Position numbers and translations under genes: made by a program. Of a DNA stretch of 64,000 nt, positions 46,801-58,001 are shown in pieces (positions within the stretch are counted from its first letter, which is position 1; each line of letters opens with the position of its first letter). A model generated the notes under the pieces. That model was not told the DNA's origin. It did not search any database and was given only the letters and a program-made list of their open reading frames with translations. Location: NCBI GenBank assembly GCA_001600415.1, contig BCJX01000008.1, positions 251,851 through 315,850 on the forward strand, read 5' to 3'. The DNA is from Pascua guehoae. Lineage: Eukaryota > Basidiomycota > Tremellomycetes > Trichosporonales > Trichosporonaceae.

Positions 46801-47353
46801 GTTCCTCGAGAAGAAGGGCGTGGTGCTCTACAAGGACTCGTCGACCAACAAGGGCGGTGTCACGTCGTCGTCGCTCGAGGTGCTCGCCGGTCTCTCGCTC
46901 ACCGACCCCGAGTACCAGGAGAACATGATCTTCAAGGACGGCAAGTCGTCGCCGTTCTACCAGGCCTACGTCCGCGACATTCAGACCAAGATTTGCGAGA
47001 ACGCCGCCAACGAGTACAACTGCATCCAGAAGGACTGGCTCCGCAACAAGGGCAGCATGCCCCGCACCCTCATCTCGGACCAGCTCTCCAAGACGCTCAA
47101 CAAGCTCCAGGACGAGCTCGAAAACTCGGACCTGTACGACAATGTCCAGTCGCGCCGCAATGTCCTCGCGCGTGCCTTCCCCAAGACGCTCATTGACAAG
47201 GTTGGCCTCGACGAGCTCATGAAGCGTCTCCCCGAGCCCTACCTCCGCGCCGCCTGGTCGGCCTGGGTCTCGTCCAACTATGTCTACCAGTGCAGCCTCA
47301 CGGCCACCAACGTCGACTTCTTCCACTTCTTCTCAAAGCTCTCCCAGCAGTAA
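43899..47353 (+). CDS. GDH2: NAD-specific glutamate dehydrogenase
   Basis: Five exons (43899-43928, 44032-44099, 44193-44342, 44403-45667, 45723-47353) give 1047 residues, the size of the fungal 115-kDa class. The first exon codes just ten residues. The N-terminal half is the long regulatory region of this class; the catalytic half shows FRDVARGGIRLVRSRNKENY, KNKDIPEGGSKGTILPS, FCGPDEGTADLMDWAAFHAR, KYGMTSLSVRQYILGVYKAN and the Rossmann part GGPDGDLGSNEILLSKDKT with IVDGSG-like IIDGSGVIYDPAG. It oxidises glutamate to 2-oxoglutarate and ammonium with NAD+, feeding the TCA cycle when amino acids are the carbon or nitrogen source; in yeast it is repressed by glucose. Cytosolic or mitochondrial; no presequence is obvious. 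Very strong C/G-ending codon bias suggests high expression. Confidence 0.97.
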
Positions 47354-48395
47354 TTCCACGTCGCGGACATTGTACAGCAGCCAACAGCCAGCATGCATGT
47401 GAAAAGTATGGTCTCCCTAAGCACCGAGCAAGCGAGGTGTGGTGTCAGCCGAAGGCGAGCGACCAAGTAGAGGTGGCGAGTACAAGTCGCATGGGGTGCA
47501 ATGGGTGGCGTACACTGGCAAACTGATTTAGCCGAGCAAGTATGCGATCTGCGAGCAGCTGCTAGCCAGCTGCAGCAGCGCAGCAGAGGGCCAGTCTTGG
47601 TGTGGCTCGCGTGTCGGCGTGCCAGCTCGGGTCGATCAGGTCCTGGGTACCTAGCATGCCAAAGACGATCTTGCATGCCAGGTCGATCTCGGCTCTTACA
47701 CGCTCTGGTGATTGTGTTCCCACGTGTCAGGCGCTCTGCAAAGCTGATACCCAAGATTGTCTTTTTACCTACGTCACATACCTGATGACTGATCGCCCTG
47801 TACCTACGTCACACGCCATGTGTTGCTCGCTGATCCCGATCGGCAACCTCCGTCCTGCCAAGTGGCCAAGCTCTGCCAAGTGGGAGCTTCTGTCGGTGCC
47901 ATCTCCAGCCCCGACAGACACACATGCACGACGCGTGGTCATGTGACACTGGACATCACACGAGAACGCCACATGTTACGTGTTTCATACCCCACAGACT
48001 ATCGATCGCTACAATCCCTATCCCTACATCCCATCCCCCGCTCCTCCCTCTGCTCGTCGTCTGGCCAGCGGCCATTTTGTTGCAGTGCGTGCTCGTAATG
48101 ATGCTCGTGCTCAAGTCTCGTGTGTGGTCGGTTCCAGATCGGGTGGGGTCGTCTTTGGTTCATCTTTGTTGTTTCCGCCTCCTTTCTCGCCTGGTCCTCA
48201 CAGTCTGGCCAGCAGCGGTGCGTCTCGTCTGCGTCTGCTTCTGCGCCTCAATGCTACGTCGTGTGCCTGCGCCTCGGCGTCGGCGTCGGCGGCGTGCGGT
48301 GCGTCGTGGGTGGTGGTCCCATCGCGCCGTGCCTGTGGCTCACGGGCCACGGGCCACGGGCTGCGCGCGAGCCACGTTCCACGACACTGGGCCAT
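47354..48395. other. intergenic between convergent genes
   Basis: GDH2 and the adenylate kinase gene converge here. A palindrome-rich AGCTGCTAGCCAGCTGCAGC block lies at about 47555-47575. No gene or RNA recognised. Confidence 0.55.
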
Positions 48396-50472
48396 TCACG
48401 CGTCCTTGACGTGCGCGACCTTGTCGCCGACATCGATGTCGGACGCATTGCGCAGGTCGTCGGCCTGCCCGCGCACGCCCTCCGACGCGGCAGAGTTGAG
48501 TGGCGGCTGGCGGCGCGGCAGGCCCGTCGGGTCCACCAGGTCCATGAGCTTGGGCCAGAGCTCGTCCGACGACGAGCCCGTGAGCGAGTGCAGTGACGAG
48601 GGGTGCTCCTCGGCAAAGTACTGAGGGCGTTAGTGGGCCACGTTGCGAGCGTTGCGAGCGTTACGAGGCGTGGACGAGGTCGGGAGAAGTCCACAGTGGG
48701 TGGGCAAGCAAGCTTGGGCCCATCCGTACACAATTTAGCGGGGCACAATCTGCAAGCACTGGCTGCTGTGGCGGTGTGGTGGCGCCCAGCCTTTCTCAGT
48801 CGTGCTCCCCCCCGGGACCTCAGTGTGCGCCTCTTGCCTCCCCGCGCGCGTACCGTACCCCCGCTCTGTCGCCCCCTCTGTCCACAGACGCTCCCCACCT
48901 CGCTCATTCCACCCAAGCCGATCCCACGTCACTGCGTCGCCCCAACCCACGTAGCCTCACTCACCTCGAGCAAGGGCGCGGTCGACTTGTAGAACGATTG
49001 CAAACGCTTGGTGAACACCTCGGGCGTGTCATCGGGGCGCTTGCTGAGCGGCTCGCCAGTGACATCGTCCTTGCCGGCGATCTTGGGCGGGTTGAAGTCG
49101 TCATTGTACACGCGGCCCGAGGGGAGGTGGACCCAGCGTGCTGGGCGTTAGTGGGAAATGGATCGACGAGGGTGTTGTAGTGGTGTGAAGATGGGATCTG
49201 TACTGCCTGCTGGGGCGCTGCAAGTGGGAGAAGGATGGTCGAGGGCGATGGGGCGTGGGATGGGTGTGGATCATCTCGGAGCACATAATGGGGAGTGCAG
49301 AATGTGTGAGCAGATCCGACCCATCCGCACGTCATGGAGGTGGGTGCCGGGATGAGCACCCAGCTCCAATGATGGGGCGGTCAAGGGGCGGTGGCCGAGT
49401 TGTGAAGACCGACCACGATGAGCTGGAATGGATGCAGCACCCACAGCTGACCATGGCGGCATGGTCGCTTGCTCTCCCCGACGCTGCTCTGCACACTCGT
49501 GTCGCTGATCACTGCACACGCCCGCCGATTCCACGACCCACGGATCAGACTTACCCCTGATGCGGTCCAGGATAATCGAGTCGGGCACGTTGAGGTGGAC
49601 AATCATGTTGAACGGGCGGCCCTGTTGTCAGCTGTGGTCCGATACGACTAGCTCACCTCAGCTGTGAGGACCTTGTCGAGGAGCTTGCCCTGCTCGAGAG
49701 TACGGGGGAAGCCGTCAATAATCCACGACTGCGGCGTCAGTATCGGCCAGGCGCTTCGGGACACTGCGCGGTTCTACCGCCTTTACGCACCTTGCCGTGG
49801 TGGCGGTTGAGTTCGGTCATGACGAGCTCGAGCATGAGCTCGTCGGGGACGAGACCTGCCAGAGTCAGCACCCTTTCACAACGTGTGTTTGACTGCACTC
49901 CGCGCCGTCGCTACCCACCACCAGCTGCAACGACCTTTTCGGCCTTGAGGCCAACGTCGCTCTTGGCGGCAATCTCGCCGCGGAGGACGTCGCCAGTGGA
50001 GACGAACGCAATATCGTACGTTTCAATCAGCCTGCGATCAGCATGAAACTTTGGGATACGTCGGTCCACATTTGGTGCGACGAGCCGGATATGTGCTCAG
50101 CCGCCACCGCACCGAGCTCACCTGCCACTCAACGTTCCCTGCGCGTCAGCAACCGGCTCGCTATCGCTACACGACCGGAAACACAACCAAAAAATATAAA
50201 CCCACCTTGCCGCTTCCAGGCTTGCCGAACATGAGCATGCGGAGCCCCTCCTCCCTGCCCTCGAGCTTGACGCGGGTGCTGACGTCGAGCGAGGCGTGAC
50301 GCGCCTTTGCGACGGCGGCGCTCATGGCCTCCTGGGCCTGCTGCGCGTCGTGCTTCGCGTTTGACGAAGAAAACATGCGGACGTGGACAAAAGAAAGTCG
50401 GTGCGTGATGCGAGTGAGGCTTGCACGGGAACGCGCGAATGAAGAGAAAAGGGGGACGCGGCGTAGCGACAT
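48396..50472 (-). CDS. ADK2: adenylate kinase, mitochondrial GTP:AMP phosphotransferase type
   Basis: Eight exons (50206-50472, 50122-50138, 49919-50031, 49791-49855, 49657-49728, 49555-49621, 48965-49140, 48396-48620) encode 333 residues. Exon 2 is only 17 nt and supplies GTLSGR of the P-loop GKPGSGKGTLSGR; without it the frame breaks. Other hallmarks are [19 protein letters not shown] (AMP site), [31 protein letters not shown] and the long LID ([34 protein letters not shown]) without zinc cysteines. The N-terminus ([20 protein letters not shown]) is a mitochondrial presequence, and about 85 residues precede the P-loop. The C-terminal tail is about 50 residues longer than usual. It converts NTP and AMP to NDP and ADP in the matrix. 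GTP preference is inferred from resemblance to AK3. It is divergent from the THOC3-like gene. Confidence 0.92.
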
Positions 50473-51094
50473 GGTGAATTAATGAGCGTGAGCGAGAGGG
50501 CGGGGAGAGGGGGGATGGGTTGGAAAGGGTGAGAAAGAGTGTGTGTGTGTGTGTTGATGATGGAGAGAGTTGAGAAAGAGAGAGAGAGAGAGATTCAGAA
50601 TGACGGAACGAGGACACAACAAGACCGGTCTCGGAGTGGGCATTGTGAATGCGCCCCCCGTCCCCCGGTCATCCCGGTTGCCCCAACCTGTTGCTCTGTT
50701 GCTCTTGACTCTGACTCCTCTCTCTCTAACCGCCCAACTGGAATTGGCCCGAGCAGTGTGCCGCGCCCGTGTGTGCCGCCGGATGACGAAACGAGCCTTT
50801 TGCCGACCCATCCAAACCTTGTCAAACTCAGGGATCGGCAGGGGGGTTTCCAACCCCAACCCCTGGCGCCCAAGCGGCACTCCGGCACTTCGGCTAATAT
50901 CAAACTCAAACATTCATCCCCATTCCTAATCTGCTTCCGCCCCGCGTTTGTAATCATCTCACGTGATTACCACGGTACTACCACGCGATTCACACGCGAT
51001 AGACCCTCAACCCCGCCATGGCATGTTGTCACCAAACCCAACCCGGAACAAAGAACGAATTTCCATCTCTGCACACCACACGCCATCAACAATA
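50473..51094. promoter_or_regulatory. divergent promoter, adenylate kinase and THOC3-like genes
   Basis: The 622 nt between start codons contain GT and GA microsatellites (about 50538-50554 and 50577-50594) and an inverted repeat GTAATCA..TGATTAC at 50950-50970 whose centre includes CACGTG. The E-box is a plausible bHLH site, but use is not shown. Confidence 0.45.
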
Positions 51095-53251
51095 ATGTCC
51101 ACAGACGTCGTCGACGGCTTCCTGCGTTACGACGCGTTCCCATCCCGGTCATTCAAGAACCGCGACCTCGCTGTGCGTTCCCTAGGCATCTCTCCCGACA
51201 GGCGTGTAGTGCTGACGACAGGTCCCACGCTTCGGGCGGCCCCATGACGTGCGGGGCGGCAACATCAAGCCCGTCCGCTCAGTCGCGTTCAGCGCGGACG
51301 GCAGATGGATCGCGACCGGATCTGACATCAAAGGGCTCCGTGTGTGGGACGTGCGGAATACGGGCGCAGCAGCGTCGGCGCCAGGCGCAGCGGGCGGTGC
51401 GTCCTCGGGACACGGCGTGAGCGTCGACGTTGCGTCATCGACACCGCTGCCGAGCTCGTCCAAGACACCAAGCCCGCACGGCGGCAACGTCGCAGCGCTC
51501 GCATGGTCACCCATCCCGGGTCAAGAACACATTCTCATCTCGGGATGTAAAGGAGCCGGCGGGGGCGGCGTTGCTGTCTGGGACGTGACGGCGCCTGCTG
51601 CGCCGCTCGCGTCATTCAAGATCGCCGGTGATATCATGCACCTCGCGTTCCATCCCAGTGGGGAACACTTTGCGGCCGTGTGCCCGCGCCAGGACAGGGA
51701 TGAGGTCTTCTTCTTCTGGAGGAGAGAGGTGGACGGCGAGGAAAAGTGGCTGCAGAGGACGGATATCATGATGGGCGGCGCTGGGATCGACATTGGTCTC
51801 GAAGAGGTGAGTCTGAACGTGTGCAAGTCTCACTTGCGCCCCGCGTTGTGAACTGGTATCCATACCTATGACATCTCTCAGAACCGCACACTGACACCAG
51901 ATCAACTCGCTCCGCTTCTGGCTTGGAGGAGACACGGTGCTGGCCGTCTCCAACGACGGATCGCTCAATGCGTGGTGGTACCCGCTCGACGAGCGCCCGC
52001 CGCTTGTGTTTCCTTCACCTGACGCGGGCGACGGCGAGGGCGCGAAGAAGAGCACCGCAGCGACTCCCGTGACCCGCGCCGCCTCAGCTGAGGCCGAGGA
52101 CGACGACAAGCCTGCCGAAGTGACGGAGGTCGACCGCGAGGCGGAGGGAGATGCCGAGGAGGGTGGCAAGGGCGGCGAAGGCGATGGGGAGGGTGAGGGT
52201 GGCGAGGGCGACGGGGGAAGTGGGGCCGCGTCTCCGACCAAGGTGGACGATGACCGCTCCTCCCCTGTTAAGGAAATGGGCGAGGGCGACGAGGACGAGC
52301 CGATGGCCGAAGCCAACGGCGGGACCAAGGACGACGACGAGCCAATGGCCGAACCCGAGGGCGCACCCGAGGATGACGACGTTGAGATGGCGCCAGCTTC
52401 GGCGCCAGCTTCGGTTCCAGTATCAGCCCCAGCTTCTGCACCAGCGACAGCCGTGCCGACTGCCGCACCAACCCCGCAGCCGAGCGCGGCACCGAGCCCG
52501 AGCAAGGAGATTGTTGAGCCGACCGGGAACGCTAGCACCGGCGCAAATGGAAGTGGGGACGCCAACGCGAGCGAATTGTCAGCCGCCGCAAAAGAGGCGG
52601 CCGCCAAGGCCAAGGAGGAAGCAGCCAAGGCAGCAGCGGTTGCCGAGCTGGCGAAGCGGAAACACCGCCAGCTCGAGCGGTGCTTCAAGACTGTGCCGCA
52701 TGTGGGCAGTTTACTGGCACTTGCAATGGAGTCCAAGGGGAGGTGAGTAGGGATTCCTGGCTGGTCGGGTGGGTGTGAATGGGGCTGGGCGTGGACGAGA
52801 CTGGGCGTGGACGAGAACCGCTGGCTGGATCCAACGGCGCAGCTTGGTCTCGGTCAGCGTCAACCCTTGAGTCAACGTCTACCCCACCACACCCCAACAT
52901 CCACCACCACATGTACCCAGCGCATGCGCTGACCACAGATACTTTGCCATTGGCGGCGGCGACGCCCGCGTCTCGCTCCTCGACACGGAACACTGGCTCG
53001 TGGAGCGCAACTATGACGCGCCGACCGCGACGATCCGCCACATTGCATTCTCGCCCGACGGCGAGCTCCTGGCCGTCGGCGGCGATGACCCGTGCATCTA
53101 CATTATTTCCGTGCACACACGTGCGACGCTGCACAAGATTCCCGTCGTCGGCATGGTCAACTCGCTCGCGTGGCACCCGAGCCGGAACTGCCTCGCGTGG
53201 AGCACAAAGCAACCCAGCGCGGTGGTGTGGTATCTTGCGAGTCAGGAGTAG
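51095..53251 (+). CDS. TEX1: THOC3/Tex1-like WD40 protein with acidic insertion
   Basis: Four exons (51095-51172, 51222-51806, 51901-52742, 52939-53251) encode 605 residues; THOC3 is normally about 350. WD repeats are clear at both ends: VRSVAFSADGRWIATGSDIK with LRVWDVR, FWLGGDTVLAVSNDGSLNAW, and the C-terminal YFAIGGGDARVSLLDTEHWL, IRHIAFSPDGELLAVGGDD, VVGMVNSLAWHPSRNCLAWS, which follow the THOC3 pattern closely. Between repeats, residues about 257-470 are a Glu/Asp/Gly/Ala/Pro-rich insertion (EGEGGEGDGGSG-type runs, then SAPASAPATA-type runs and an Ala/Lys-rich helix) with no fold. THO couples transcription elongation to mRNA export in the nucleus. Assignment to THOC3 rests mainly on the last three repeats. 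An intron after AESKGR-type sequence is 196 nt. Confidence 0.75.
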
Positions 53252-53741
53252 GGGAAGTCGAAGGTGGTCGAGGGTTGTCGAGAGTGAGTGAGGGTGATCG
53301 AGGGTGGTGAAGAAGCGGGAGAGGAGGAGGTGAGGTGAGGTGAGGGTCGGCGGCGGTGAGAAGCCGAGGACGACCTCCACGTTGGGGGGGACTCGGTGGG
53401 TAGCTGTGGATGGAGGCGATCTGCAGGGCGCGGAATGATGGAAGAGTAACAGAAGGAGGGAGAGAGCGAGGTGAGGTATTGTCAGTGGTTATATGAAGTA
53501 CGTCGGGACCTCGTGCACGATGCAGCACTGCTGCATGTACGTCTTACGTGCAGGCCGAAATCTGGCATACATGACTGTTACAATCTCTTGCACTCAACTG
53601 GCACGCGCTAACGGCGTCACTGACGTGCTAACGCGCGCGAATACCCCCGCCGCTGTTTCGATGCTACATGCTACATGATTGTCTACGTCTACGAGTACCT
53701 AATGCCATCCGCAAGACTGTCCTCGCCCGCACCACGCCCAT
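53252..53741. other. intergenic between convergent genes
   Basis: Contains GAGGTGAGGTGAGG-type purine repeats (about 53320-53345) after the THOC3-like stop. No gene seen. Confidence 0.55.
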
Positions 53742-56098
53742 CTAGAAGACATCATGCTCGCGATCCCACGCGCGTAATTTCTCCTCCCACTCGTTCGCCT
53801 CGGCGAGGACACCCCCCTCGGTGGCGGCATCCGCGACGGCACCGGCCAAGCGGCGGGCCATGCCCGCGGCCTGCCGAATCGTCTCACCAAGGCTCCCCTC
53901 GAGTTTCTCAACCTTGGCCAGCGCCTGTATCCTCGCAGCATGCTGGCCCTCAAAGTCTCTCTGGCACGTAGCAAGGGCGTTCCCCAACTTTTCCTTCTTA
54001 TCATTCGCCTCGTCGAGCTGTGCACTGAAAAACCGCACCTGGGACCGAGCCTCATCGAGCGCCCTCCGCACCTCGCGCACCTCGGCCTCCTTTGCGCCCA
54101 GATCCCGCGCGAGCGCATCGGACCGCGCAGCCTGCCCATCCACCCGCCCCCGGGCCTCATCAAGGCGCACCTCGGCCTCTCTCGCCCGCGCGCGCGCCGC
54201 AGCGAGCTCGCCCTCGGCATCCGCCAGCCGCCCCGCCATATCCTCCACCCTCCGCTGGGCCTCTTCAAGCCTCGCCTTACTCTCCGCCAGCGCTACCTCG
54301 GCGGCATGCAGCGGCTCATCCGTATCGGCCAGGAGACGCTGCGTGTCCTCGAGCCGCCGATCCCTCCGCCGAAGCCGCTTGGACAGCGACGCCACGCGCC
54401 GGCTCTCCTCCGACTCGGGGTACGGCGTGCCCGCCCGCTCGTGCTGGCTCTGGCTCTGGCTCTGGCTCTGGGTTTGGGCAGAAACTCCGTACACCTCGCC
54501 CCTCAAAAACCCAATCTCGCGATCACGCGACGCCAGCACCCCGGCCCACTCTGCGCGCTCGGCCAAGTGCGCGTCGCGCTGCGCCCACTCGCGCCCCTCG
54601 GCCAGCTGCTGGTAGTGCCGCGCCGCGGCGGCTGCCGACTCGGCCGCGTCTACCCGCGCCTGGAGGGAGGAGGTGAGGGCGAGGTGGGCGTCGTGCGCTG
54701 CGAGGGCGGATTGGAGCGAGTGGATGCGGTCGTGGAGGTGTTGGGTGGTTTGGTTGCGGGGCGAGGTGGTGGGGGCTGTGGGGGAGGGGGGATCGAGGGT
54801 GGGGTCGGGGTTGGGGTTGGGATTGGGATAGGGATAGGGATTGGGGCCGGCGTTGGCCAAGGCAGACGAGTTGGCGGCCTCGGCGCCGGCGTCGAGACCC
54901 ACACCAGAAAGCACCCTGGCGATATCCCCGAGGGTGCGCTTGAGCTGCGCGACGCAGTCGTCAAACGCGCCCAGCTGGCTGCGGGGAGAGTTCGGGTGGG
55001 TGGCCACGAGCTCGTTGTGGTACCGCGCGTGCGAGTCGAGGAGGGTTAGGTGGTGCGCGAGGCGCTCTAGTAGTGCGGCGTGGGCGGGGGCGGTGGGTGC
55101 TGGGGGGTGGTCGGCCGTGGTTGCGACGGTGGCGGCGGGGGTGTGGGCGGTGGTGCTCGCGGTCGCGGTCGTGGTGGCAGGTGCGGCGGTCGTGGCGGTC
55201 ACGGTCGTGGTGGCACGTGCTGCGTCGCCGGCGCCATCGCCGGTTCTATCAGCAGCCGCCCCGATAGCCATAGGCCAGGTGGTAGCTGGTGCCGTGGCGC
55301 CGCCGTGGGTGACACGCACAGTGCTGGCATCCGTGCCCCAAGGGCCCGTGTCGCCGTCGAGAGTCACCCCGCGCTCGTCGGAAGCCCTGGGCGGCTGGAC
55401 GCGTCTGACCTTGTGCACTGTCCGCCGGCTGCCACCTGGACGCGCGGTGCTCGAGCTAGAGGTCCCTGCACCTGTGGCCGTGCTGCCTGGGTCTGTGCGG
55501 GTCGTGCGCGAAGGACCCGCATCAGCACCCGCACCACCACAACCACCACCACCGCCACCAACACCACCACCACCACCAACACCACCACCACCAACTCCAC
55601 CCCCACCAACATAAACCGTACCGCTCGGACCCGCGCTCGGACCAGCACTCGGACCAGCAACCCCATGAACAAGACACGTCTCAGACCGCGACTGCAGCCT
55701 GCCGGCTACCGCCCTGGCCGTCCCGTCGTTGATGTCGACGAGCCCCATGCCCTCGGGGCCCTTTACGAGCACGGGCTCGGAGATGAGGGGGCGGAGGTTA
55801 CCCAGGCTCGCGGCCGTGCGGAGCCGCGGCGTCCTCGTGCTCGCGTGTGCGTGCGGGACGGTCGTGGAGCGTAAGCCGCGCGTAAAGCTCAACAGGCGGG
55901 GGCGGGTGGATCCCGTGCGCGTCTCGGTGGCGATGGCGGGGCCGTCGTGCTCGAACTGGCCTGGGGGTTGGGCTTGGGCCTGGGACTGGGACTGGGATTG
56001 CGAGTGGCGGTCCTGCTGTCAGCGCCGCGGCTGACCGTACTCACGCGGACGGAGCGGAACCAGCCGCTCGCGCCCGAGGGGCGGCGTGGCCTCGACAT
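53742..56098 (-). CDS. large coiled-coil protein with Gly-rich region, unassigned
   Basis: Two exons (56045-56098, 53742-56012) give 774 residues; the short first exon (MSRPRRPSGASGWFRSVR) joins through a GTGAGT/CAG intron of just 32 nt, which is short and makes the start less certain. Order of features: a Gln/Ser run (QSQSQSQAQAQ), a basic N-region, a Gly/Val run of GGGGV units around residue 160, an Ala/Thr-rich stretch, a Pro/Asn repeat (PYPYPNPNPNPDP) and from about residue 440 to the end an almost unbroken coiled coil (LAEGREWAQRDAHLAERAEW, KRLRRRDRRLEDTQRLLADT, VRRALDEARSQVRFFSAQLD). The protein ends WDREHDVF. It may be a cytoskeletal, polarity or spindle-pole component, as many such fungal proteins are, but I recognise no family. 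Confidence 0.68.
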
Positions 56099-56534
56099 TG
56101 TGCTGCGTGCTGCGGTGAGGGTCAAATGCAAAGTGTGGGAAATGCAATGTGCTCAACTGCTAGTCGGGGTGGTACTTGTACTTATGCCACTTGGACTTGG
56201 CTTTTGTGATTCTGGCCATGTTCCCCTGCCCGACCGCGACGTGTTTCCACCCCGCGTCACTACCTCTTGTGCGTTTGGCGAGGACAATAGTGACTCCCAG
56301 TGATCAGGCGCGGCAATGGCGTGAACGCGTTATATCCCCCCTGTGCCTCCATTTGTGCTCTACACCTCCCTCACACAGTCCACACCTCCCCTCGCCCTGT
56401 CCCGGCCCCAGCGTGCAGCACACGATCTGCCCCTTGTGTGCGTCCCGTGTGATGCGACGGACCCAATGTGGCATTACCGTGCAATAAACACAAGTGCTAC
56501 ATAAACAACCAAACAGAGTACACAGCCAGAACAA
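56099..56534. other. intergenic between two leftward genes
   Basis: 436 nt holding the promoter of the coiled-coil gene and the 3' end of the next. No feature recognised. Confidence 0.5.
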
Positions 56535-58001
56535 TCACCTGCGCGCCCACACCCGAATGCTAGCGAGGGCCACGGTGGGCCCAGAATCGACGATGGGCAG
56601 TGCCCAGTCCCGCCCGGTCGGGGATGCACGGCGTGGTGGAACGGCGTCGGTGCCGTCGGCGCTGTGGGTATTGGCGGAATCGGAATTGGCGTCGAGGTGT
56701 GTGGTGCCACTTTGCCGACTACCACTTTGCGGACCGTCCCCACTTGCGTCGCTTTGGCCACTTTGCCCACCTTCACTTTCGTCACTCTGGCCACTTTGGC
56801 CACTTGGGCCGTCTGCACTCGCCGTCTCCTCTGTCTCCTCTGTCTTCTCTGTCTCGTCTGTCGCCTGGGTCTCGTCTGTTGCCTGGGTCTCGTCTGTCCC
56901 CTGGTTCTCGTCTGTCTCGTCTGTCTCCTCCGTCTCCTCCGTCTCCTCTGTCCCCTCTGCCCCCTCTGTCCCCTCGGTCGCCTGGGTCTCGTCTGTCCCC
57001 TCTATCTCCTCAATCTCCTCTGCCCCCTCGATCGCCAAACCACTCTCCTCGCGGTACTTGGCCTCCTGGGCGTGCACCTCCACCTGCTCAGTGAGCAGGG
57101 CACACTCGGCCTCGAGGTCCCGAACCGCCCCGCCCAGGAGGTCGAGGACGCCGTCGAGGTCGTCGGCGCGCGTAGTGCTCGTGTGCTCCGCAAGGAGGGC
57201 GCGGTAGTGCGCCGCAAAGGGCCGGAGCTGGGCGAGGTAGTGTGCGGCCGAGCGCGCGAGGCCGGGTGGGGACGACGTCGACCTGGTCGACCTGGTCGAG
57301 TCCGAGTGCTTGTTCGCGCTGTCTTCGCTGTTATAAGCGCCGTCATAGTCGCCGTCGTACTCGAACGGATTGGAGTCGCCGTCATACTCGAACGGATTCG
57401 AGTGTGAATCCCCCCCGGACTCGCTGCGAGGGGTATGCTTGAACTCGAGCATGCGCCGCGGGCCGACCCAACGCGTCGGCGTCGAGTCGGTCCCGGACGT
57501 GAAGATGCTCGAGGGGACGTGGCGCTGCCTTGTCAGCTGGGATCCTGCAGTCGTCATAGTGCTTACGGGAGTACGGAAGAGGGCGGGGATCTCTCGTTCC
57601 CCGCGGCGATGGGTCTTGGACTTGGTGGACGTTGTGGGGATGGACGGGGTGGAGAGCGTCCTGTTCCTACGCCACGGATGGCTTTGGTTGGACATTGGGG
57701 GCATGGGCAGAAGTCGAGGCGGGGTTTGCTTGGTGACGTTCGGTTCTGGGGTCTTGTTTTGCTTGGTGACGTTCGGTTCTGGGGTCTTGTTTTGCTTGGT
57801 GTCGTTCGGCTCTGGGGTCTTGTTTTGCTTGGTCGTGGTTCTCTCGGCCTCGGGGCTTTGCATCTTGCTTTGCGTCTTGCTTTGGGGACTTTGCAACTTC
57901 CCTGGGGCGCTTTGCGCCTTGCGTTGCGTTTTATTTTGCTTGGTGCTCCTCTTGTCCTCGGTGCTTCGCGCCTTGCCAAACTTGCTAAACCACGGAACCA
58001 T
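56535..58001 (-). CDS. low-complexity repeat protein, unassigned
   Basis: A single exon gives 488 residues from a true ATG. Near the N-terminus an 11-residue unit (KQNKTPEPNVT) is repeated three times in a Lys/Gln/Thr-rich basic region. The centre holds a duplicated SNPFEYDGD motif and a predicted helix (SAAHYLAQLRPFAAHYRALL, LDLLGGAVRDLEAECALLTE). The C-terminal half is a Thr/Glu/Asp repeat (TEETEETDETDE, TDETQATDE) and then a Ser/Gly/Gln-rich stretch (SGQSGQSDES). No enzyme or binding motif is seen. Charge segregation (basic head, acidic tail) suggests a disordered nuclear or scaffold protein. The coding call depends on frame length and the helix; repeats can keep frames open by chance, so I am only moderately sure. 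Confidence 0.6.
   Translation of the reverse strand: MVPWFSKFGKARSTEDKRSTKQNKTQRKAQSAPGKLQSPQSKTQSKMQSPEAERTTTKQNKTPEPNDTKQNKTPEPNVTKQNKTPEPNVTKQTPPRLLPMPPMSNQSHPWRRNRTLSTPSIPTTSTKSKTHRRGEREIPALFRTPVSTMTTAGSQLTRQRHVPSSIFTSGTDSTPTRWVGPRRMLEFKHTPRSESGGDSHSNPFEYDGDSNPFEYDGDYDGAYNSEDSANKHSDSTRSTRSTSSPPGLARSAAHYLAQLRPFAAHYRALLAEHTSTTRADDLDGVLDLLGGAVRDLEAECALLTEQVEVHAQEAKYREESGLAIEGAEEIEEIEGTDETQATEGTEGAEGTEETEETEETDETDENQGTDETQATDETQATDETEKTEETEETASADGPSGQSGQSDESEGGQSGQSDASGDGPQSGSRQSGTTHLDANSDSANTHSADGTDAVPPRRASPTGRDWALPIVDSGPTVALASIRVWARR
57719..57823. repeat. 33-bp coding tandem repeat
   Basis: Three copies of a 33-bp unit containing TTCGGTTCTGGGGTCTTG, TTTTGCTTGGTG next to it, differing at two or three bases. 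Unit length keeps the reading frame of the 488-residue protein. Confidence 0.85.

Noticed and set aside
44392..47326. Two long minus-strand frames (437 and 542 residues)
   Set aside because: They are mirror frames of GDH2, caused by its strong C/G-ending codon bias; they read as Val/Leu/Arg-rich nonsense.
55541..55615. CCACCA repeat as a possible intergenic minisatellite
   Set aside because: It lies within the coiled-coil gene and encodes its Gly/Val run, so it is coding low complexity.
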